This document shows, one piece after another, positions 7,961-15,122 of a stretch of 64,000 nt of DNA. The notes beneath the pieces were generated by a model, which had not been told where the DNA came from, made no database searches, and was given only the letters and a program-made list of their open reading frames with translations. The position numbers were made by a program, and so were the translations under genes. Position 1 is the stretch's first letter. Every line of letters begins with the position of its first letter. Source of the stretch: an uncultured Dorea sp. (lineage in GTDB: Bacteria > Bacillota > Clostridia > Lachnospirales > Lachnospiraceae); NCBI GenBank assembly GCA_948602995.1, contig CAPEBR010000015.1:1-64000 (forward strand), written 5' to 3'.

Positions 7961-8809
7961 ATGTCAGGTTATCAATATTCTAAAAACATTCTTCCTCATT
8001 TTTACAGAAAGGCATCTGCACCTGCCTGCAGGAACTGCAATAAAAATCTTAATAAGAATCAAAGCGGAAAAGGGGTAAAAGGGAGTATTACTGTGGAAGC
8101 AGCTTTGGCGGCGCCGTTTTTCTTCCTGGCGATTGTAAGCCTCTTGTATCTTATGGAGCTTTCCGCAGTCAGAACCTCTGTACGCCTGGGACTGCAGAGC
8201 GCCGGGAAACAGCTGATGCAGGATGCTTGTGAAGCAACAATAATAATACCTTCGAAACTAGAAAATAATATAATAAATGAAATAGGAGGAGACCGCCTGG
8301 ACAGGAGTATAATAAAGGGAGGCAGAGGAGGGATTCACTGTGAGGAGTCCTGTCTGTCGGCAGTCACCGGGATCGGTACACTTAAGGCAAAGTATGAAGT
8401 GCATCTGCCGCTTCCTGTCTTTGCGGTTCCAGCCATTACCTGTGAGGAATCCATACGTATTAAAGCGTGGACGGGATATGAAAAAAGTTTCTTTGAAAAT
8501 ATAAAAGATGACACTGTATATATTACAGAAAATGGAATTGTCTATCATAAGGATTATCACTGTACCTATCTGGAGCTGTCCATTCGTATGGTGTCTGATA
8601 CAGTGGTAAAGGCGCTGAGGAACAGTTCAGGCGGAAAATATTATCCATGCGAACATTGTGGAGGCGGCGCGGCGGGGGGAGTGTACATTACGGACAATGG
8701 AGACAGATACCACAGCACTTTGGCCTGCAGCGGCTTAAAGCGGACTGTATATGCTGTTCCGGTATCAGAGGCGGCAGGGAAGGGGGCGTGTTCAAGATGT
8801 GGCAGATAA
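7961..8809 (+). CDS. TadE-like pseudopilin with two Tyr-His/Cys repeat modules
   Basis: 282 aa; ATG behind AAAGGAG. A Lys/Asn-rich leader (about 1-40) ends in KGSITVEAALAAPFFFLAIVSLLYLMEL, the TadE-type prepilin motif and helix. After a middle part, the C-terminus holds two related modules: VYITENGIVYHKDYHCTYL...YYPCEHCG (about 187-238) and VYITDNGDRYHSTLACSGL...GACSRCG (about 245-281). Each has a VYIT-x-NG strand, Tyr-His, a Cys, and a closing Cys-x-x-Cys. The pattern suggests a small disulfide or metal-bound fold repeated on the exported tip of the protein. Overlaps the prepilin peptidase gene by 13 bases. Confidence 0.8.
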   Translation: MSGYQYSKNILPHFYRKASAPACRNCNKNLNKNQSGKGVKGSITVEAALAAPFFFLAIVSLLYLMELSAVRTSVRLGLQSAGKQLMQDACEATIIIPSKLENNIINEIGGDRLDRSIIKGGRGGIHCEESCLSAVTGIGTLKAKYEVHLPLPVFAVPAITCEESIRIKAWTGYEKSFFENIKDDTVYITENGIVYHKDYHCTYLELSIRMVSDTVVKALRNSSGGKYYPCEHCGGGAAGGVYITDNGDRYHSTLACSGLKRTVYAVPVSEAAGKGACSRCGR

Positions 8810-9228
8810 AAGATGTGGTGGTGTTTGGTATCCTGTGCCTGTTCTCGTATATTGACATCAAAAAGAGGAGAGTTCCGGTGCTTCTGCTGGGTGTATGCGG
8901 GGCAGCAGTTTTTCTGTACCAGACTTTCCGGGGGTATCTCTTTGTATGGGAGACGGCAGGCGGGGCAGGAGTGGGAGCAGTATTTTTACTGATCAGCATG
9001 ATAACGGATGAAAAGATGGGCTATGGGGACAGCTGGGGGATCTTAATCCTTGGGGGCTATCTGGGAATCCGCAGACTGGCGGAGGTGTTGAGTATCTCGT
9101 TTTTTCTGCTGGCTCTTACAGCAGTAGTGATATTAAGCATAAGGAAAATGGCAGGGGGGACAGGAATTCCATTTTTTCCGTTTCTGGCATGCGGCTATCT
9201 GATTATGCTTGTATGCCAGGAGACATGA
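8797..9228 (+). CDS. A24 family prepilin peptidase
   Basis: 143 aa from ATG 8797 (GGAAGGGGG upstream); the frame is open from 8647 but those 50 codons lie inside the TadE-like gene. A short, all-membrane aspartic peptidase: the first catalytic Asp is in FSYIDIKKRRVP (D20) and the second in the GxGD motif of DEKMGYGDSWG (D78). Four to five hydrophobic segments. It lacks the N-terminal zinc/methylase domain of PilD, as is usual for TadV/FlaK-size enzymes. It should cleave the leaders of the Flp-like pilin and of the TadE-like proteins of the same operon. Confidence 0.85.
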   Translation: MWQIKDVVVFGILCLFSYIDIKKRRVPVLLLGVCGAAVFLYQTFRGYLFVWETAGGAGVGAVFLLISMITDEKMGYGDSWGILILGGYLGIRRLAEVLSISFFLLALTAVVILSIRKMAGGTGIPFFPFLACGYLIMLVCQET

Positions 9229-9241
9229 TATGGGAGGTTTG

Positions 9242-9290
9242 ATATGAGAGGTGAGATATGAGTAGCATAATATGAGAGGTGAGATATGAG
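9242..9290 (+). repeat. 21-bp direct repeat duplicating a ribosome site and start
   Basis: The 21 bases at 9242-9262 recur exactly at 9270-9290. Each copy contains GAGAGGTGAG followed by ATATGAG, so the ribosome site and ATG of the next gene (9286) exist twice. The upstream copy leads into a frame that stops at once. Confidence 0.8.
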
Positions 9291-9663
9291 AGGATCTACG
9301 GTAGAAATGTCATTTCTGATGCCAGTAATTTTTCTGCTGATTATGAGCAGTATCTTTGGTATGTTTTATTACCATGACAAAAACGTGATCTGCGGCGCTG
9401 CATATGAAACAGTGGCAGTGGGGAGTACGAAGGCAAGGAACCAGGGCGGAACAGGGGAGGGAGAAATAAGAGCGCTGTTTGAGGAGAGGGTTCGCGGAAA
9501 ATGTATCCTCTTTGACAGGATGGAAGTTACAGTATCCATGGAAGAGAATGAAATTGAGGTGGCAGTGACAGCATCAAAAAGGAGAATGAGGCTGTCTGTG
9601 CTGAAGCGGATGAGGATTACGGATCCGGAAACGAAAATTCGGAATATAAGGAGGTTGAAATAA
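9286..9663 (+). CDS. Small TadE-like pseudopilin
   Basis: 125 aa. Very short leader, then G-STVEMSFLMPVIFLLIMSSIFGMFYY: the Thr-Val-Glu at the head of a hydrophobic helix matches TadE-type pseudopilins, and the leader is basic (MRG). The exported part (about 30-125) is charged, with mixed strands and helices (ICGAAYETVAVGSTKARNQGG; MEVTVSMEENEIEVAVTAS). It follows the peptidase gene by about 57 bases, in which a direct repeat duplicates its start region. It probably forms a minor pilin with the larger TadE-like protein of the operon. Confidence 0.75.
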   Translation: MRGSTVEMSFLMPVIFLLIMSSIFGMFYYHDKNVICGAAYETVAVGSTKARNQGGTGEGEIRALFEERVRGKCILFDRMEVTVSMEENEIEVAVTASKRRMRLSVLKRMRITDPETKIRNIRRLK

Positions 9664-9672
9664 AACTAGAAT

Positions 9673-10425
9673 ATGGAGCGGAAGATAACGATTGAAGAAA
9701 AAGAGGTCTATCACGAGGATTACCAGATGCGCATGCTGCAGGTAAATCATGTGGAGGGACTGATGGAAATAAAAGGGAGAGGGGCGGACGGGAAAAGTTA
9801 CTATGATTATGATGTAAGTGGCAAGGTGTCGCTGGGAGTTTTATATGAGAGAAATGTAATCAGCGGAAATGATATCAGAAACTTTCTAAGAGGGCTTCTG
9901 AAAGTGGTCGGTGAGACAAAGAGATATCTTCTGGATATTAACCGCATACTGCTTAAACCAGAATACATCTATTATGAAAGCGGGGAATATTATTTTTGCT
10001 ATTACCCGCCGGGAACGGAAAATCTTTGGGATGAATTCCATAATCTGACGGAATATTTTGTAAAGAGGGCTGATTATAAGGATCAGGAGTGTGTACAGAT
10101 GGTGTTTTTTCTTCACAAGGAGACAATGGAGGAGAACTATAGTTTAGAAAAGATTGCCAGACACTGTCTGAAGGAGGGAGGGGAGGAAAAGGAGGCAGAA
10201 AAGACTGCGCCCGGGTCTGGAGCTCTTGAAGATAATTATGCAGATGAGGATATATATGAATATGACAAGACAGAGCATGACTGGATAGCAGAGCAGGAGA
10301 CAGGGAGTTTAATTATGGAGGAGACAGAGAATATGTGGACTCCGGTAAAGCGCTTTTTGACAAAACACAGAAGGCCAAAATGGGGAAACTGGGACGGTCT
10401 TTACATAGAAGAGGAGGAATTGTAG
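9673..10425 (+). CDS. DUF6382-like protein of the Tad locus
   Basis: 250 aa, starting 9 bases after the TadE-like stop. The N-terminal ~170 residues (EDYQMRMLQVNHVEGLMEIKGRGADGKSYYDYDVSG, NFLRGLLKVV, LDINRILLKPEYIYYESGEYYFCYYPP) look like DUF6382, which in related bacteria heads proteins that end in an FHA domain. Here residues 170-250 are an acidic, low-complexity tail ending KWGNWDGLYIEEEEL and no FHA domain is present. Soluble and cytoplasmic by prediction. As last gene of the pilus operon it may connect assembly with a Ser/Thr-kinase type signal, but this is inference. Confidence 0.65.
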   Translation: MERKITIEEKEVYHEDYQMRMLQVNHVEGLMEIKGRGADGKSYYDYDVSGKVSLGVLYERNVISGNDIRNFLRGLLKVVGETKRYLLDINRILLKPEYIYYESGEYYFCYYPPGTENLWDEFHNLTEYFVKRADYKDQECVQMVFFLHKETMEENYSLEKIARHCLKEGGEEKEAEKTAPGSGALEDNYADEDIYEYDKTEHDWIAEQETGSLIMEETENMWTPVKRFLTKHRRPKWGNWDGLYIEEEEL

Positions 10426-10438
10426 TTCATAAAAGCAG

Positions 10439-10465
10439 GTTACTGTTCACTCCGTGACCAGTAAC
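10439..10465. repeat. 27-bp palindromic repeat, copy 1
   Basis: Arms GTTACTG (10439-10445) and CAGTAAC (10459-10465) enclose TTCACTCCGTGAC. The reverse complement matches 24 of 27 bases of the unit at 23950-23976. It follows the last Tad gene and may act as a hairpin terminator or a REP-like element. Confidence 0.65.
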
Positions 10466-10502
10466 AAAAGCAGCACTTTGGTTGTATAGACAAAAAATAT
10501 AG

Positions 10503-10531
10503 TTGACATCCTTTTGGATTAATGAGAAAAT
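10503..10531 (+). promoter_or_regulatory. Candidate promoter of the rhomboid gene
   Basis: TTGACA (10503-10508), 17 bases, then GAAAAT (10526-10531). The -10 is weak. If used, transcription would begin close to the ATG at 10538, giving a leaderless or very short-leader message; no good ribosome site is present before that ATG. Confidence 0.4.
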
Positions 10532-10537
10532 TTAAGC

Positions 10538-11134
10538 ATGAAAAAACCAGTGATTACCATAATGATAGCAGCAGTCAATATAATAGTTTTTTTCGCCCTG
10601 TCATTTATAGGCATGACAGAGGATGCGTCCTTTATGGCAGAGCATGGAGCCATGTTTGTGCCATATGTGACAGAGCAGGGTGAGTACTACCGGATTTTTA
10701 CATCTATGTTTCTGCATTTTGATTTTCAGCATCTCATGAATAATATGGTGATGCTGATTGCCATTGGATATACTTTGGAGCATGAGGTGGGAAAGTTCCG
10801 CTTCTTTATAATCTACTTGATAAGCGGCCTTGGAGGGACCTTTCTGTCCATGTGGCAGGATATCCATACAGGGCAGTATGCAGTCGCGGCGGGGGCGTCT
10901 GGCGCCATATTTGGTCTTCTTGGTGCGACACTTCTTATCGCCGCGCGCAACCGCGGCAGGGTAGGGGAGATCTCGGGGCGGGGGCTTCTCTTTACGGTGG
11001 GTATAAGTCTCTATTTTGGATATGCGAATGGCGGAGTGGATAACTTTGCACACATTGGCGGACTGCTGACAGGGATGATTCTGGCTGCTTTACTAATGAT
11101 ACTTGATCATTTTATCAGGAAAGAAGGAATGTAA
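10538..11134 (+). CDS. Rhomboid family intramembrane serine protease
   Basis: 198 aa with six hydrophobic helices. Catalytic Ser121 sits in GASGAIFG and catalytic His172 in AHIGGLLTG; the HLMNNM motif (His65 and Asn69) of the oxyanion region is intact, as is the L1 loop segment RIFTSMFLH. Minimal 6-helix form, no extra domain. It cuts membrane proteins within or near their helices; the substrate is unknown, though anti-sigma proteins and adhesins are known targets elsewhere. The HIT gene follows after 2 bases and the sigma factor soon after, so the three probably share a transcript. Confidence 0.9.
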   Translation: MKKPVITIMIAAVNIIVFFALSFIGMTEDASFMAEHGAMFVPYVTEQGEYYRIFTSMFLHFDFQHLMNNMVMLIAIGYTLEHEVGKFRFFIIYLISGLGGTFLSMWQDIHTGQYAVAAGASGAIFGLLGATLLIAARNRGRVGEISGRGLLFTVGISLYFGYANGGVDNFAHIGGLLTGMILAALLMILDHFIRKEGM

Positions 11135-11136
11135 TT

Positions 11137-11541
11137 ATGAAGGATGAAAACTGTATTTTTTGTAAACTTGCCAATGGCGAGATTCCAACATCAACGCTTT
11201 ATGAGGATGAGGACTTTCGTGTGATTCTGGATGCGAACCCCGCGTCAAAGGGACATGCCCTGATTATTCCGAAGGAGCACTACGCGAATCTTTATGAGCT
11301 GGATGACGAACTGGCGTCAAAGGTGCTTGTTCTTGCGAAAAAGATGATTACAAAGCTTACAGATGTTCTTGGATGTGATGGCTATAATCTTGTCCAGAAT
11401 AACGGAGAGACGGCAGGGCAGACGGTATTCCATTTTCACCTGCATCTGATACCAAGGTATAAGGGTGATACGGTAGGTATCGGCTGGAGACTTGGAAAGC
11501 TGACGGAGGGAGATAAAGAAGAGATCTTATCGAAGATATAG
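11137..11541 (+). CDS. HIT family nucleotide-binding hydrolase
   Basis: 134 aa. The histidine triad is HFHLHLIPR (His99, His101, His103), preceded by the GQTVFHFH signature. An N-terminal CIFCK pair (Cys6, Cys9) with a downstream His suggests the structural zinc site of the Hint/PKCI branch. Such enzymes hydrolyse adenosine 5'-phosphoramidates or related nucleotides. Typical length and complete. Starts 2 bases after the rhomboid stop, so translationally linked to it. Confidence 0.9.
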   Translation: MKDENCIFCKLANGEIPTSTLYEDEDFRVILDANPASKGHALIIPKEHYANLYELDDELASKVLVLAKKMITKLTDVLGCDGYNLVQNNGETAGQTVFHFHLHLIPRYKGDTVGIGWRLGKLTEGDKEEILSKI

Positions 11542-11560
11542 GAAAGAGAAGGGCAGATAA

Positions 11561-12118
11561 GTGGGGATAAAGGCTATGGATGAGGACGCCTTTGACGCAA
11601 TTTATAAGAGTAGTGCAGACAGCATATACTATACGGCGCTGCGCTATTGCGGCAATCACCATGTAGCACAGGAAATTACACAAACTGTTTTCATGAAGCT
11701 GCTTGAAGATCTTGGAAGTGTAGAGGAGAAAGCAGTAGTTTCGTGGCTTTTGGTTAGCGCGAAGCATATGGCAATCAATTATAAAAGAGGAGTGGAGCGG
11801 GAGGTTCTGTACCGTGATCTCCTGTATGAAGAAAGTGAAGAATTTGTATCAGACTATGACCTGGAGGAAGATTTTATAAGACGGTTATACGAGGAAGAGT
11901 GTAGAGAACTGACGGAAAATATATTTGCAGATCTGTATCATCTGAATCCGAGATGGTACTATGCGCTTACGATTACATATTATCTTGGAAAACCTCAGAA
12001 GGAAGTGGCTGAGATCATGGGTATGAAAATAGGAACGTTACATAGTGTGTTGCACAGGGCGAAGAAATGGATAAGAAAAAATTATGAAGAGCAGTTCAAC
12101 CACTTACATGAAAAATAA
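11561..12118 (+). CDS. ECF-type RNA polymerase sigma factor
   Basis: 185 aa from GTG 11561; ATG 11576 is an alternative and neither ribosome site is clearly better. Region 2: DAFDAIYKSSADSIYYTALRYCGNHHVAQEITQTVFMKLLEDL, followed by a conserved SWLLVSAKHMAINYKR; region 4: LTITYYLGKPQKEVAEIMGMKIGTLHSVLHRAKKWIRK, an HTH. Small two-domain sigma with no C-terminal extension. It follows the HIT gene by 19 bases and is ended by a strong hairpin. An anti-sigma-like membrane protein is encoded at 14080-15033, on the same strand but across murG, so a regulatory pair is possible. Confidence 0.85.
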   Translation: MGIKAMDEDAFDAIYKSSADSIYYTALRYCGNHHVAQEITQTVFMKLLEDLGSVEEKAVVSWLLVSAKHMAINYKRGVEREVLYRDLLYEESEEFVSDYDLEEDFIRRLYEEECRELTENIFADLYHLNPRWYYALTITYYLGKPQKEVAEIMGMKIGTLHSVLHRAKKWIRKNYEEQFNHLHEK

Positions 12119-12148
12119 AAACAGGTGTCACGTTTCGGCACCTGTTTT
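12118..12148 (+). terminator. Rho-independent terminator after the sigma gene
   Basis: AAAACAGGTG (12118-12127) pairs with CACCTGTTTT (12139-12148); the stem can extend inward by two pairs. The T run is part of the right arm. Confidence 0.8.
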
Positions 12149-12246
12149 CGATATTTGTGTTTTGAAGGGAGACATTAGTGTGGGTTGTATTAGCTGTGAT
12201 ATTAGCTGCTATGAGCGGCATCCCGGGCCGTGAACTGAAACAAATA

Positions 12247-13308
12247 TTATGTCAACGATTCGATCAGCTCTATGATTGTGTCGATTGAGTTCTGCTGTGA
12301 GGAATTCTTCATGGCTGTTATGTAAGAATCCCGGTTTTTGTACAGATCCTGAATCGCATTCAGGAGAATGGTATGATCCAGTTCCTCTTCTTCCAGAACG
12401 ACACTGAAGCCCTGGCGTTCAAAGGAACGGGCGTTGAGGATCTGGTCGCCGCGGCTCGCATTTGCAGAAAGCGGAATCAGAAGATTTGGTTTGTGCAGTG
12501 CCAGAAGCTCACAGATTGCATTTGCCCCGGCTCTTGAGATTACCAGGTCAGTAAGTGCAAAGAGGTGGCGCAGCTCTTCCTTAATATATTCAAATTGTGC
12601 ATAACCCTCCAGACCACTAAGAGATGCATCGACCTTTCCTCTGCCGCACAGGTGGATAACCTGGAAGGACTTAAGAAGCTCTGGAAGGATCTGACGGACG
12701 GCCTCATTGACCGCTACGGCGCCAAGGCTTCCTCCGACAACCATGATTACGGGCTTATCAGAGGTAAAGTGAAGGAATTCTCTTGCTTTATATTTATCGC
12801 CGGTTAGCAATTCCTGGCGAATCGGTGAACCGGTCAGCACGGCTTTACCCTCGGGGAGGTGTTCCAGTGTCTCGGGGAAATTACAGCATACCTTAGTGGC
12901 AGCCGGAAGTGTAAGCTTATTGGCCAGCCCCGGGGTCATATCAGATTCATGTATGATGGCCGGGACGTGACGGCGCTTTGCCGCAAGTACCACGGGAACG
13001 GATACAAATCCTCCTTTGGAAAATATAATATCAGGTTTCAGGATTTTCACCAGTTTTTTGGCTTCATTCATTCCTTTTAACACGCGGAACGGGTCTGTGA
13101 AGTTCTGGACACTGAAGTAACGGCGAAGCTTCCCTGTTGAGATTCCGTGGTAAGGAACAGCGAACTGCTCAATTAGTTCCTTTTCGATTCCATTATAGGA
13201 GCCAATGTAATGGATGTCGTACTGTAATTCTTTTAGACGCGGCAGCAGGGCGATATTGGGTGTGACGTGTCCGGCTGTGCCGCCTCCGGTTAAGATTATG
13301 CGTTTCAT
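12247..13308 (-). CDS. murG: MurG, lipid II synthase (UDP-GlcNAc transferase)
   Basis: 353 aa; ATG behind AAAGGAGGG. Transfers GlcNAc from UDP-GlcNAc to undecaprenyl-diphospho-MurNAc-pentapeptide at the inner face of the membrane, the last cytoplasmic step of peptidoglycan precursor synthesis. The N-terminal loop GGGTAGHVTPN (residues 8-18), FSKGGFVSVPVVLAA, HESDMTPGLANK, the C-terminal donor site VVGGSLGAVAVNEAV and SRAGANAICELLALHKPNLLIPL are all present. The Ala in GGTAGH is common in Firmicutes. Single gene here, not inside a dcw cluster, and convergent with the sigma factor operon. Confidence 0.95.
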   Translation of the reverse strand: MKRIILTGGGTAGHVTPNIALLPRLKELQYDIHYIGSYNGIEKELIEQFAVPYHGISTGKLRRYFSVQNFTDPFRVLKGMNEAKKLVKILKPDIIFSKGGFVSVPVVLAAKRRHVPAIIHESDMTPGLANKLTLPAATKVCCNFPETLEHLPEGKAVLTGSPIRQELLTGDKYKAREFLHFTSDKPVIMVVGGSLGAVAVNEAVRQILPELLKSFQVIHLCGRGKVDASLSGLEGYAQFEYIKEELRHLFALTDLVISRAGANAICELLALHKPNLLIPLSANASRGDQILNARSFERQGFSVVLEEEELDHTILLNAIQDLYKNRDSYITAMKNSSQQNSIDTIIELIESLT

Positions 13309-13346
13309 AATGCCCTCCTTTGGGTTATACTGGGATTATATATTAT

Positions 13347-13374
13347 ATTATACGGTTCTTGGGGGTTTGGTCAA
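13347..13374 (-). promoter_or_regulatory. Promoter of murG
   Basis: On the minus strand TTGACC (13374-13369), 16 bases, TATAAT (13352-13347), about 40 bases before the murG start codon at 13308. Confidence 0.7.
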
Positions 13375-13424
13375 GAGGGAGGTGCACTTCTAGGGAATTA
13401 ATGTTTTGGAGGGTGTGCAGATAC

Positions 13425-13484
13425 GATTGTGGGGCGCAGATATGGATGTGGGGCGCAAGGTGTGGATGTGGGACGCAGTTAGTG
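13425..13484. repeat. Three tandem 20-bp units
   Basis: Units at 13425-13444, 13445-13464 and 13465-13484 share the core GATGTGGGGCGCA (with GATTGTGGGGCGCA and GATGTGGGACGCA variants). Non-coding, between murG and the anti-sigma-like gene, and G-rich on the + strand. Confidence 0.75.
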
Positions 13485-13646
13485 ACAATCATATATTCCA
13501 TTCAAACGGGGCAATATTCCGGTGAACTAAGTGCTAACTTCGACTAAGACGTTCGGGAGAGCCCTCACGCCTAAGTCTCCGTAAGCACTGGATTTCACCT
13601 CCATAAAGGACGCCCCTGATCGTTTTCATCGGAATATATGATTGTC
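13484..13646. repeat. 163-bp imperfect palindrome, possible structured RNA or MITE
   Basis: The outer arms GACAATCATATATTCC (13484-13499) and GGAATATATGATTGTC (13631-13646) pair perfectly. Further in, GGTGAA (13521-13526) pairs with TTCACC (13594-13599); AGTGCT-type and GACTAAGACGT / GCCTAAGTC blocks pair around an AGAGCC centre near 13557-13562. Together this predicts one long interrupted hairpin. No open frame of note. Function not recognised: a mobile palindromic element or a structured non-coding RNA. Confidence 0.6.
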
Positions 13647-13652
13647 CCTGCC

Positions 13653-13857
13653 TGCTGAGTGTTGGCACCTGCTGAGTGCTGGTCTCTGTGCTGTATGGTG
13701 ATATTTGCTGTGTAGTGGTATCTGCTGAGTGTTGGCATCTGCTTATGTTGGCATTTGCTGAGTGTTGGTATCTGCTGAGTGTTGATATCTGTTTGTGTTG
13801 ACATTTGTTGTGTGTCGGTATCTGCTATGTGTTGGTAACTGTTGTGTGTCGGCAGAC
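13653..13857. repeat. Degenerate 17-bp tandem repeat, about 12 units
   Basis: Units near TGCTGAGTGTTGGTATC, for example 13706-13722, 13723-13739, 13756-13772, 13773-13789, 13806-13822 and 13823-13839, with 16-base variants between. Strong strand asymmetry (T and G on +, almost no runs of A). No spacer-repeat alternation, so not a CRISPR. A minus-strand frame through it is an artefact of the period. Confidence 0.8.
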
Positions 13858-13999
13858 GTTGCTAATGTTGTGTTGTGGGACTTTGGTGACTGTATAGGCG
13901 GGGACTGGGGAATTTCCCCGGTCTTTTGGGAGTTGAAGAGAGAGTTGATTTGGGGGTGTGGGTGTACCGCAGAGTGCGAAGCAATCTGTATGTATCGTG

Positions 14000-14052
14000 G
14001 CGTCAGATACTTTTGGCGCCTTAATCATAAGCGCCAAGATACCTTTTGACGC
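14000..14052. promoter_or_regulatory. Nested inverted and direct repeats before the anti-sigma-like gene
   Basis: The related blocks AGATACTTTTGGCGC (14005-14019) and AGATACCTTTTGACGC (14037-14052) form a direct repeat; GGCGC and GCGCC near 14015-14035 also form a hairpin, and GCGTCA/TGACGC close it. It lies 28 bases before the ATG at 14080, so it may be an operator or an attenuator for that gene. Confidence 0.5.
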
Positions 14053-14079
14053 TTTCAACATTATATAGGGGAGACGTGC

Positions 14080-15033
14080 ATGGAAGGGAATAAAAGGGAT
14101 ATATTTGAAGTGTTTATAAGGGATGAGCTGGAAAGGGAGGCAGAGGAAATACGCCGGGAAAATGAAGCGGAAGGGAAGAAGATGCCGGAAGCATTAAAGG
14201 CTGAGATCCGAAGCAATCTTGATGAGCGGATTGAAATGTTGAAGTGGGAAAGGAAATATCCGAATCTGTCCGTGGATGAACTGCGTGCATTGCGGATCGG
14301 ACAGGAAATTCTCGGCCGGGAGAAGGAAGAGGCCGCAGAGAGAATCGGAGATGTGGAAAATGGGAATGCTGGAAGTGGAGACATCAGTGGGATGGTGGAT
14401 TCGGGATCTTCGATGGAGAGGAAGGGAAGAAGAGGTGCAAGAGGAAGAAAAAGAGGATTCCGCTTCTACGCAGGATTCGCGGCAGTGGTCGCATTGGTTG
14501 CGGCTATCAGTGTCACCAGTTTGGGCGGAGCGGAGAGAGTTGTGCGGTTTGTAGAGAGTATGGTTGGAGGGCGAGCAGTTGTAAAGGTCAATTCTAGTGA
14601 TGAAAATATGGTGATTGTGAAGGAGGATGTGGAGAAGGCTTATCAGACACTCAGAGAGGAACTCGGAGTAGATCCTGTAAAAATTATTATGGGTTCGTTA
14701 GAAGGAATGAGTTTTAATAGTATGACATTTGATAAAATGTCCCAATTTGCAGAAATTTCATACTCTTATAATGAGGAGAATATTGCTTATTTTATAAGTG
14801 CATCCTACAAAGAATCCTCATGGGGCATGGATTTGGAAGAACATATTAAAGATAGGTATCAAATAAAAAATAGAGACTGTATTATAGAAGTAAGAGAATA
14901 CGAATCAGCAGATGGAGATACTGATAGGTTCTTGGCAAATTTTAGCTATAGAGGGTTAGAATACTTTTTGGTGGGGACGATGGAAAAGGAGGAATTTGAA
15001 ACAATAGTAAAAAATCTGTATTTTTGGAAGTAA
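14080..15033 (+). CDS. Anti-sigma-like membrane protein with DUF4367-like sensor domain
   Basis: 317 aa; ATG behind AGGGGAG. Residues 1-125 are cytoplasmic, highly charged and helical, ending in a basic patch (RKGRRGARGRKRG). One membrane helix follows (about 129-150, FYAGFAAVVALVAAISVTSL). The outside part (about 155-317) ends in a domain like DUF4367 (QFAEISYSYNEENIAYFISASY ... FLANFSYRGLEYFLVGTMEKEEFETIVKNL), found in proteins that control ECF sigma factors. The DNA coding the outer domain is clearly more AT-rich than the 5' half, hinting at a composite origin. It lies 2 kb from the ECF sigma gene and directly before the secreted-protein unit. A decayed second copy of its 3' end is at 16285-16395. 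Confidence 0.65.
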   Translation: MEGNKRDIFEVFIRDELEREAEEIRRENEAEGKKMPEALKAEIRSNLDERIEMLKWERKYPNLSVDELRALRIGQEILGREKEEAAERIGDVENGNAGSGDISGMVDSGSSMERKGRRGARGRKRGFRFYAGFAAVVALVAAISVTSLGGAERVVRFVESMVGGRAVVKVNSSDENMVIVKEDVEKAYQTLREELGVDPVKIIMGSLEGMSFNSMTFDKMSQFAEISYSYNEENIAYFISASYKESSWGMDLEEHIKDRYQIKNRDCIIEVREYESADGDTDRFLANFSYRGLEYFLVGTMEKEEFETIVKNLYFWK

Positions 15034-15122
15034 ATGCATAAGTTTTTTGTAAGTTATGTGTCTTTATATATGAGGGGTACAACTGCCGGGGAAACAAAAG
15101 ATGAGAGGAGGTGATTTTGAGA

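Noticed and set aside
13595..13804. Open frame on the minus strand through the 17-bp repeats
   Set aside because: The frame simply mirrors the repeat period; Thr/Gln/His-rich low complexity, no ribosome site.
13653..13857. Possible CRISPR-like array
   Set aside because: Units are contiguous 16-17 bp and degenerate, with no unique spacers and no cas genes in the window.
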